A DNA stretch of 64,000 bases, from NCBI GenBank assembly GCA_018266055.1, contig JAFDYT010000021.1, forward strand, positions 1-64,000, written 5' to 3'. Under the pieces are notes generated by a model. It had not been told where the DNA came from. It saw nothing but the letters and a program-made list of their open reading frames with translations, and did no database searches. Below, piece by piece: positions 57,940 through 64,000 of this stretch. The stretch's first letter is position 1. Each line of letters opens with the position of its first letter. Both the position numbers and the translations under genes were made by a program. This DNA is from Bacteroidota bacterium. Its GTDB lineage: Bacteria; Bacteroidota; Bacteroidia; Cytophagales; Cyclobacteriaceae.

Positions 57940-59230
57940 GGTGTTCGGGGTTTGCGTGGTGATTCAGTTCTTCCTGACGCAAGGCCAGGTTGCGATACGC
58001 GTTTTCGGCCATGATGATGCCGTTGTCAACAATGACACCAATGGCCAGGGCAATGCCAGTAAGCGACATGATGTTGGATGAAATTCCAAACGCATTGAGC
58101 AGAATAAAACTCGCTGCAATGGTAATAGGAAGTTGGAGCAGTATGCTGATGGCGCTACGCCAGTGAAAAAGGAATAGCAGCACCACAAGTGAAACGGCGA
58201 TCATTTCTTCGATCAACGTTTTTTCAATCGATGAGACCGACTCTTCAATCAGGCCGCTTCGGTCGTACACAATGTTGAATTGAACGCCACGAGGTAAGCC
58301 TTTGGCGGTTTCAATCATTTTAGTTTTTACCGCGCGGATTACTTCGTTTGCATTTTCGCCGTAGCGCATCACAATGATACCGCCAACTACTTCGCCTTCG
58401 CCGTTGCGATCAAAAATACCAAGGCGGCTTTCGCCGGAAAGCTGCACCGCACCAACGTCTTTGATCATCACCGGTGTGCCTTGCACTTGTTTTATGGAAG
58501 TGTTCTCAAGGTCTTCCATCGATTTTAGATACCCTGTGGTTTTGATCACATAGCTCATGTCGCTAAGTTCAAACTTGCGGCCTCCGGCCTCGTTGTTGTT
58601 CGAGCGAATTGCTTCGATCACTTCCGGAACAGAGAGATCATAGTACGTTAACTTAGTCGGATCAAGAGTAACTTCGTATTGTTTTTCAAAGCCACCGAAG
58701 GAAGCCACTTCACTTACACCCGCCACATTTTGCAAGGCAAACTTTACGTACCAATCCTGAATGGCTCGTTGCTCGGCAAGATCCAATCCCGGAGCTTGAA
58801 GTGTGTACCACAAAATATGACCAACGCCCGTGCCATCGGGTCCGAGAGTTGGTGTCACACCTGCCGGCAAAAGGCTGGCGCTGGTGTTGAGTCGCTCAAG
58901 CACACGCTGGCGCGCCCAATAAATATCCACGTCGTCGTGAAAGATGATGTAGATAAAACTCATTCCAAACATGGAAGAGCCACGCACATACTTCACCTTA
59001 GGAAGGCCTTGCAGGTTGGTCACTAGCGGATAGGTGACCTGGTCTTCCATTAGTTGCGGACTGCGGCCCATCCACTCGGTGAAAACAATCACCTGGTTTT
59101 CCGACAAATCCGGAATCGCATCAATTTTGTTTTTGCGCACCGAATACATTCCGGCAATAAATAACCCGGCGGCGATTAGCAGCACCAGAAATTTATTGCG
59201 TAGCGAAAAAGAAATTAAGTAAGGTATCAT
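57932..59230 (-). CDS. cusA: CusA-type RND pump, N-terminal fragment
   Basis: First half of the pump, 432 residues: helix 1 (FLVLLIAAGLFIAG), the periplasmic porter region with DAIPDLSENQVIV, LGPDGTGVGHILWYTL and ASFGGFEKQYEV, then helices 2-4, with the proton-relay helix 4 carrying LAIGVIVDNGIIMAENAYRNL. After a short His/Asn/Glu tail (NHHANPEHHA) the frame ends in TAG, at the natural loop where intact CusA continues. The second half begins 8 bases earlier in another frame. It could be a frameshift mutation, a sequence error, or a genuinely split, translationally coupled pump. Confidence 0.85.
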   Translation of the reverse strand: MIPYLISFSLRNKFLVLLIAAGLFIAGMYSVRKNKIDAIPDLSENQVIVFTEWMGRSPQLMEDQVTYPLVTNLQGLPKVKYVRGSSMFGMSFIYIIFHDDVDIYWARQRVLERLNTSASLLPAGVTPTLGPDGTGVGHILWYTLQAPGLDLAEQRAIQDWYVKFALQNVAGVSEVASFGGFEKQYEVTLDPTKLTYYDLSVPEVIEAIRSNNNEAGGRKFELSDMSYVIKTTGYLKSMEDLENTSIKQVQGTPVMIKDVGAVQLSGESRLGIFDRNGEGEVVGGIIVMRYGENANEVIRAVKTKMIETAKGLPRGVQFNIVYDRSGLIEESVSSIEKTLIEEMIAVSLVVLLFLFHWRSAISILLQLPITIAASFILLNAFGISSNIMSLTGIALAIGVIVDNGIIMAENAYRNLALRQEELNHHANPEHHA

Positions 59231-59279
59231 GGCGAAAATTGTCTAATGAAAAGATCATGGATGCCCATGAACAACGAAG

Positions 59280-59304
59280 GTCAGCCCGATATAAATCGGC
59301 TGAC
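59280..59304. other. Hairpin between HYC_CC_PP and cusA genes
   Basis: GTCAGCC(C)GAT and ATCGGCTGAC form a 10-bp stem with one bulged C and a 4-base loop, in the 94-base spacer between the two genes. It has no U-tract on the minus strand, so it is not a simple terminator; RNA processing or partial attenuation would fit. Confidence 0.45.
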
Positions 59305-59324
59305 GAAATTAGACCGCCAGAAAA

Positions 59325-59738
59325 TCAGATGAGAAAACTACGGGTAAGAACAGGAATGTCCCGATCGGGTAAGGGTGGTTTGTAATGTGCAAAAGCCGGA
59401 ACTTCTTTAGCCGGCGTATTCACGAAAGTGTAAAGGACTGGAAGCAATGTTGCGACAAACTCGAACGAAGGATACCACTGTACAGCCGCTTGAACTTCTG
59501 CAGAAGTTTCTTTCCCTTTTACTACGATGCTTTTCTCCTGACAACAACCTCCGGATTTCATTTTTGGCGAGGAAGAAGAACAATCCATGGGCATATCCCC
59601 ACACGAGTTGGCCTTCAAAAAAAGAGCGGTGGATTGTATGTGCCCGCCGCAGATGTGCATATTAATAGTCACGCCGATTGACGACGCCAGCATTACACTG
59701 GCCAGAGTTACAGACAATATCGGGCGTAGCAACTTCAT
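59325..59738 (-). CDS. HYC_CC_PP family secreted protein, first gene of the copper operon
   Basis: A 137-residue secreted protein with signal peptide (LSVTLASVMLASSIGVT) and the hallmarks that name the HYC_CC_PP family: MHICGG near residue 28 (Tyr replaced by Ile), GGCCQEK near residue 63, and YKPPLPDRDIPVL at the C-terminus. It is rich in Cys and Met (CGDMPMDCSSS), which suits Cu(I) binding. In Bacteroidota such genes occur with copper and silver efflux systems, as here. It lies directly behind the operon promoter. Confidence 0.88.
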   Translation of the reverse strand: MKLLRPILSVTLASVMLASSIGVTINMHICGGHIQSTALFLKANSCGDMPMDCSSSSPKMKSGGCCQEKSIVVKGKETSAEVQAAVQWYPSFEFVATLLPVLYTFVNTPAKEVPAFAHYKPPLPDRDIPVLTRSFLI

Positions 59739-59752
59739 TTTTTTTGCGTTGA

Positions 59753-59785
59753 CAAAGCTACAAAACTTTAAGCTAACCCTACAAA
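59753..59785 (-). promoter_or_regulatory. Promoter of the copper efflux operon
   Basis: On the minus strand TTTG (59782-59785) is followed after exactly 21 bases by a perfect TAGCTTTG -7 box (59753-59760). This is the full Bacteroidota consensus. The ATG at 59738 is only 14 bases past the -7 box, so the mRNA leader should be very short. Confidence 0.75.
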
Positions 59786-59913
59786 TACTGCTGTTGCGCT
59801 TGTAATTCAGCGGTTTTTTGCCTCCTGACTTCTATCTCTTTTTCTGTTGATGAAAATCATAGTTGAGCGTCAGGCATGCACATAACTTTTACTACAATTT
59901 AATCGCACGCTGT

Positions 59914-62727
59914 ATGAAAAACTCAGATACACTAGAAATGGAGCCTCCTGTTCAGGTGAATAAAGGAACAGCAAAATTTGTCTATTCCTTTAAAGAAGGA
60001 GATGGAAAAAATAAAAAACTACTCGGTGGTAAAGGTGCCAACCTTTGCGAGATGACGCAGATCGGCCTCAACGTACCTCCTGGCTTTGTGATCAGCACCG
60101 AAGCTTGCCTTACCTACCTCGCCACACCCGACCGCAAACTTCCGCAAGGGTTGATGGACGATGTAAAAAAGCAAATTAAAGAAATTGAAAAAAGCACCGG
60201 CCGAATTTTCGGTGATCCCGAAAAACCGCTGCTAGTTTCTGTTCGCTCAGGTTCTGCCATGTCAATGCCTGGTATGATGGATACCATCCTCAACCTGGGA
60301 TTGAACAAAAAAACGTTGCAAGGACTGATCAAACAAACCAGCAACGAACGCTTTGGATACGATGCGTACCGTCGCTTCATCCAGTTGTTTGGAAAAGTAG
60401 CCCTCGGAGTTCCTGATGAAAAATTCGATGTTCATTTCGAAGAAGTAAAAAAGAAAGCCGGTGTAAAAGTAGACATCGGATTAAATGCCGAAGACCTTAA
60501 AAATATCAGCGAGCGGTTCTTAAGTGTAGTGAGCGACACGCTTGGTAAGCCTTTCCCCGAAGATGTGTACGAGCAATTGGAAATCGCCATCAAAGCGGTG
60601 TTCAACTCATGGATGGGCAAACGCGCAGTAGATTACCGGAGAGAATTTAAAATCACTCCCGACATGGCCAACGGCACTGCCGTGAATGTAGTGACGATGG
60701 TGTTTGGCAACATGGGCAACGACTGTGCTACAGGCGTGGGTTTCACCCGCGATCCTGGCACTGGCGAAAACGTGATGTTCGGCGAATACCTTACCAACGC
60801 ACAAGGCGAAGACGTAGTGGCGGGCATTCGTACACCAAAAGCAGTGAGCGAGCTTGCTAGTGAGATGCCAGACTTATACCGTCAGTTGGAAGAACTACGC
60901 AGCAAACTTGAAAACCACTATAAAGAAGTACAAGACTTTGAATACACCATAGAAAAAGGAGTGCTGTACTGCCTGCAAACCCGCAATGGTAAAATGAACA
61001 CTACTGCGATGGTGCGCACGTCTGTGGAAATGACCAAAGAAAAACTCATTACTAAAGAGCAAGCGCTACTCCGTATCAAACCCGATATGCTTGAGCAATT
61101 GCTCCACCCTCGTTTGGATTCACTTCATAAAGTGCAACCCATCGCACAAGGCTTGCCCGCTTCTCCAGGAGCAGCTTCAGGTCATGTTGTATTCGATGCT
61201 GACCGCGCCGAATTGTTAGGCAAAACCGGAGAGAAAGTAATTCTGGTGCGTGAAGAAACAAAACCGGAAGACATTCACGGTTTCTTTGCGGCTCAAGGTG
61301 TGCTCACCAGTCGAGGTGGCAAAACTTCGCACGCTGCTGTGGTGGCTCGCGGCATGGGCAAACCCTGTGTAGCAGGTGCCGAAGGAATCCATGTCGATAC
61401 CAAACTTCGTATTGCTAAAGTGGGAGACAAAACATTGCATGAAGGCGACTACATTACTATCGACGGTGGAAACGGATACGTATACCAAGGAATCATTCCT
61501 ACGGTAGAGCCTACTTTCTCTGACGAACTGAAAACGTTGTTGAATTGGGCTGATGAAATTTCGGCGCTGAAAATATTCGCGAATGCGGATACGCCGGGAT
61601 CAGCCAAAAAAGCATTGGAATATGGCGCGATGGGTATCGGGTTGTGCCGCACCGAGCGGATGTTCAACGATGTTGATCGGTTGCCTGTAGTGGTAGAGAT
61701 GATTCTTGCCGCCACGTCCGAAGAACGCGAATCTGCACTCACCCGGTTGAAAGAAATGCAACGTCAGGACTTCAAAGAAATTTTGATGGCCATGGCGCCT
61801 CGCCCTGTCACCATCCGTCTGTTGGATCCTCCAATCCATGAGTTCCTTCCTACTGACGAAGTACTGCGCGATGAACTGCAACACCTCTATCATCTGAAAG
61901 ATACCGTGAGCGGTGTAGCCAATTTGTTCGGAAGCCTTCGCCTGCTCAACGCGGATGTACACATGGCCGATCACTCCAATGCACCTTTCAACATGATGGG
62001 CGTAGAGTTGGTGGGCAGAGCCATTGAAAAGAAAGAGCAAATGCTGAAGAAAGTGCGCGAGCTGCATGAAGTAAACCCGATGCTCGGCCACCGTGGCGTG
62101 CGCCTCGGACTTACGTTCCCTGAAATTTATAAGATGCAGATTCAGGCAATTTTGGAAGCTACCGCACAATGCCAGAAAGTCGGCATCGACGTGCGTCCTG
62201 AAATCATGGTGCCTCAGGTTTGTTCCGCTCAGGAATTGAACGAAGTGAAAAAATTTGTAGATGAAATCCGCACTTCCATCGAAAAAGAAATGGGCATCAA
62301 ACTCAGTTTCAAATTTGGTACGATGATCGAAGTAGTGCGCGCTTGCTTACAAGCCGCTGAGCTCGCCGACGTAGCAGAGTTCTTCTCTTTCGGTACCAAC
62401 GATTTGACTCAGGCGACCTTCTCGTTCTCGCGCGAAGACGCAGAAAACAAATTCCTTCCCTTCTACATTTCAAAGGCAGTGCTGAAAGACAATCCATTTG
62501 AAGTGTTGGATCGCAACGGAATGGGCAAATTGATGAGACTGGCTGTGACCGATGGTAGAAGCAAAAAACCCGGATTGAAAGTCGGTATTTGCGGAGAGCA
62601 CGGTGGTCAACCCGATTCCATTTTCTTCTGTCATGAAATAGGCTTGGATTATGTTTCATGCTCTGGGCCGCGTGTGCCTGTCGCCCGTTTGGCTGGTGCT
62701 CATGCAAAGCTGATGGAAAAGAAATAG
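59914..62727 (+). CDS. ppdK: Pyruvate, phosphate dikinase
   Basis: Interconverts pyruvate + ATP + phosphate and phosphoenolpyruvate + AMP + pyrophosphate, a central node between glycolysis and gluconeogenesis. The frame opens with a TTG at 59863, but the ATG at 59914 is the better start (937 aa). Domains in order: ATP-grasp nucleotide-binding region (LLGGKGANLCEM, VSVRSGSAMSMPGMMDT-type), the swivelling phosphohistidine domain with His473 in TSRGGKTSHAAVVARG, and the PEP-utilising TIM barrel with Cys893 in ICGEHGGQP and DYVSCSGPRVPVARL near the end. It is monocistronic with its own terminator. Confidence 0.97.
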   Translation: MKNSDTLEMEPPVQVNKGTAKFVYSFKEGDGKNKKLLGGKGANLCEMTQIGLNVPPGFVISTEACLTYLATPDRKLPQGLMDDVKKQIKEIEKSTGRIFGDPEKPLLVSVRSGSAMSMPGMMDTILNLGLNKKTLQGLIKQTSNERFGYDAYRRFIQLFGKVALGVPDEKFDVHFEEVKKKAGVKVDIGLNAEDLKNISERFLSVVSDTLGKPFPEDVYEQLEIAIKAVFNSWMGKRAVDYRREFKITPDMANGTAVNVVTMVFGNMGNDCATGVGFTRDPGTGENVMFGEYLTNAQGEDVVAGIRTPKAVSELASEMPDLYRQLEELRSKLENHYKEVQDFEYTIEKGVLYCLQTRNGKMNTTAMVRTSVEMTKEKLITKEQALLRIKPDMLEQLLHPRLDSLHKVQPIAQGLPASPGAASGHVVFDADRAELLGKTGEKVILVREETKPEDIHGFFAAQGVLTSRGGKTSHAAVVARGMGKPCVAGAEGIHVDTKLRIAKVGDKTLHEGDYITIDGGNGYVYQGIIPTVEPTFSDELKTLLNWADEISALKIFANADTPGSAKKALEYGAMGIGLCRTERMFNDVDRLPVVVEMILAATSEERESALTRLKEMQRQDFKEILMAMAPRPVTIRLLDPPIHEFLPTDEVLRDELQHLYHLKDTVSGVANLFGSLRLLNADVHMADHSNAPFNMMGVELVGRAIEKKEQMLKKVRELHEVNPMLGHRGVRLGLTFPEIYKMQIQAILEATAQCQKVGIDVRPEIMVPQVCSAQELNEVKKFVDEIRTSIEKEMGIKLSFKFGTMIEVVRACLQAAELADVAEFFSFGTNDLTQATFSFSREDAENKFLPFYISKAVLKDNPFEVLDRNGMGKLMRLAVTDGRSKKPGLKVGICGEHGGQPDSIFFCHEIGLDYVSCSGPRVPVARLAGAHAKLMEKK

Positions 62728-62756
62728 GTTTAATTTAGTTTAAATAATGTAGAAAC

Positions 62757-62789
62757 AACGGAGGCCGAGAAATTGGCCTCCGTTTTTCT
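62757..62789 (+). terminator. Rho-independent terminator of ppdK
   Basis: AACGGAGGCC (62757-62766) pairs with GGCCTCCGTT (62775-62784) around an 8-base loop, followed by TTTCTTTT. It lies 30 bases after the stop. Confidence 0.9.
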
Positions 62790-62889
62790 TTTAGACTGAT
62801 CTGCCTATTTTTTTGACACCCTTTTACCCCCCTTGGTCTTCCTACCGTCCACCTTCATCGAAAAAATAAGACACGCTCAGCTAGGCGTT

Positions 62890-62897
62890 TACTTTTG
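62890..62897 (+). promoter_or_regulatory. -7 element of the FIST-domain gene
   Basis: TACTTTTG is a perfect TAnnTTTG box 37 bases upstream of the ATG at 62935. There is no clear -33 TTTG. Confidence 0.45.
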
Positions 62898-62934
62898 TAG
62901 GGTAATCGCCCCAGGAGGGTAAATCTTAGCCAAA

Positions 62935-64000
62935 ATGAAAATAAAGCAGGCAATTTTTCGCAATAATGAATGGAAACAAGTGCGCGACGCTTCGGGCTTC
63001 GACGCCGGCAAAAGCCAGCTGGTGCTCGTTTTTGGGGCAAAGAGGCTGTTGCTGGATCCTGAGCGCAGGCGTGAAATTCGCAACGAATATCCTTCGGCAA
63101 GGCTGATCTTTGGATCTACTGCCGGCGAAATTCTTGGTAACAATGTATACGATGAAACCATTGTGGCTACGGCTATTGAATTTGAAAAGAGCAAGGTAAA
63201 CTGTGCGGTGGCTCACATCGATGAATTTGCCAACAGCTACGAAGCAGGCAAAGCGCTCATAAAAAAATTGGAAGCCAATGGACTTTTAAGCGTACTCGTT
63301 ATAGCCGACGGCACCAAGATCAACGGAAGTGAACTGGTGATGGGCCTTAACTTAAACAAACCGCAAGAAGCGCGCATAGTGGGTGGCCTCGCAGGCGATG
63401 GAGGAGACTTCATTAGCACACTCGTAGGCCTTGACGAATCGGTGGGCGAAGGCTATCTGGTGGCGGTTGGTTTTTACGGAAGTGAGTTGAAAGCGGGAAG
63501 CGGATCGCTTGGCGGCTGGGATGAATTTGGGCCGGAACGAGTCATTACCAAATCAGATAAGAATGTTCTTTATGAGATTGATGGGAAAAGTGCACTTGCG
63601 CTTTACAAAACCTATCTCGGTCCTTACGAAAAAGAACTTCCCGGCTCGGCCTTTCTCTTTCCGTTGGCGATTACCGTGGAAGGAGCAAAGGAAAAACTCG
63701 TGCGAACCATTATCAGCATTGATGAAAAAAATCAGTCGATGACCTTTGCGGGAAATATGCCTGAAGGAAGCAAGCTCCGGCTGATGAAAGCAAATTTCGA
63801 TCGTTTGATTGATGCATCGTCAGATGCGGCACGCGATTCTTCTACAACGCTGAGGAACTCCACACCTGAGTTGGCCATTCTTATTAGTTGTGTAGGAAGA
63901 AAAATTATTCTTAAAGAACGTGTGTACGAAGAAATCGAAGCGGCGAAAAATGTGTTTGGCCGCGATACATTCCTTACGGGATTCTATTCGTACGGAGAAT
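62935..64000 (+). CDS. FIST-domain sensor protein (3' end outside the window)
   Basis: The frame from the ATG at 62935 stays open to the last base (355 codons visible). The first half is a FIST_N domain: SQLVLVFGAKRLLL, YPSARLIFGSTAGEILG, VVGGLAGDGGDF-type (IVGGLAGDGGDF) and LVAVGFYG. The second half is FIST_C, reaching ELAILISCVGRKIILKERVYEEI and GFYSYGE at the window edge, which in this family is followed by only a few dozen residues. FIST domains are predicted small-ligand sensors, possibly for amino acids. Stand-alone FIST proteins are usually near 390 residues, so little should be missing, although a fused output domain beyond the edge cannot be excluded. Confidence 0.88.
   Translation, partial: MKIKQAIFRNNEWKQVRDASGFDAGKSQLVLVFGAKRLLLDPERRREIRNEYPSARLIFGSTAGEILGNNVYDETIVATAIEFEKSKVNCAVAHIDEFANSYEAGKALIKKLEANGLLSVLVIADGTKINGSELVMGLNLNKPQEARIVGGLAGDGGDFISTLVGLDESVGEGYLVAVGFYGSELKAGSGSLGGWDEFGPERVITKSDKNVLYEIDGKSALALYKTYLGPYEKELPGSAFLFPLAITVEGAKEKLVRTIISIDEKNQSMTFAGNMPEGSKLRLMKANFDRLIDASSDAARDSSTTLRNSTPELAILISCVGRKIILKERVYEEIEAAKNVFGRDTFLTGFYSYGE

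Noticed and set aside
59863-59913. N-terminal extension of PPDK from a TTG codon
   Set aside because: The ATG at 59914 gives the usual PPDK N-terminus; the extension has no match to the family as I know it.
61600-62169. 189-codon minus-strand frame over ppdK
   Set aside because: ppdK is certain here; the antisense product resembles no protein.
1-64000. CRISPR arrays, tRNA or rRNA genes, insertion sequences, prophage or attachment sites
   Set aside because: I looked for spaced direct repeats, CCA-ended cloverleaf-like segments, transposase or integrase motifs and terminal inverted repeats in the intergenic regions and found none that I could support by eye.

Overview
The window looks like chromosomal DNA of a Bacteroidota member, most likely Cytophagales/Cytophagia. 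The reasons are a SusC/SusD pair, Bacteroidota-type promoters (TTTG then about 21 bases then TAnnTTTG), almost no Shine-Dalgarno sites, LytS/LytTR signalling, DUF2911, DUF4199, DUF779, DUF3347 and HYC_CC_PP family proteins, and YaiO and YceI secreted proteins. I saw no rRNA, tRNA, CRISPR array, transposase, integrase or phage gene; it reads as ordinary, densely coded chromosome. The genus is inference.

Layout. 1-7.8 kb: small envelope and stress genes (membrane protein, Hsp20, DUF2911, GNAT, thioredoxin-like, CbbX-type AAA protein, DUF937-like protein, kinase-like membrane protein without an ATPase domain). 7.9-11.7 kb: glycoside-hydrolase-like lipoprotein, ArfB, M20 peptidase, voltage-gated cation channel. 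11.8-16.8 kb: minus-strand operon SDR / acyl-CoA dehydrogenase / APH-fold kinase / 3-hydroxyacyl-CoA dehydrogenase / class A beta-lactamase-like protein, with ATGA start-stop overlaps; it resembles systems that phosphorylate hydroxyacyl-CoAs. 16.9-19.7 kb: arginine deiminase, CtlX and a membrane-tethered LuxR regulator. 19.8-21.2 kb: DUF4199, VOC and TerB-like proteins. 21.5-27.4 kb: SusC/SusD plus a third lipoprotein, followed by a LytS/LytTR two-component pair (27.7-29.5 kb). 29.5-32.5 kb: aldehyde dehydrogenase and DUF779 facing an AraC regulator, with a dyad in between. 32.5-36 kb: two Aer-type PAS proteins around a thioredoxin-like gene. 36-38.3 kb: MBL/rhodanese sulfur enzyme and a REC-Hpt-like regulator.

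38.5-45.2 kb is the most interesting block: a tightly overlapping operon of single-domain response regulator, HEAT-repeat membrane protein, processive GT2 glycosyltransferase, LTA-synthase-like transferase with TPRs, and TPR/YaiO outer-membrane barrel. It looks like a complete but uncharacterised route for making, decorating and exporting a surface polysaccharide. 45.2-48.1 kb: an outer-membrane barrel between two YceI proteins.

48.9-59.8 kb: a nine-gene copper (Cu/Ag) efflux operon on the minus strand with a clear promoter: HYC_CC_PP protein, CusA split into two ORFs, TolC-type channel, two different CusB-type adaptors, DUF3347 lipoprotein, CopA P-type ATPase and a small HMA chaperone. 59.9-62.7 kb: pyruvate phosphate dikinase. 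A FIST-domain protein runs off the right edge.
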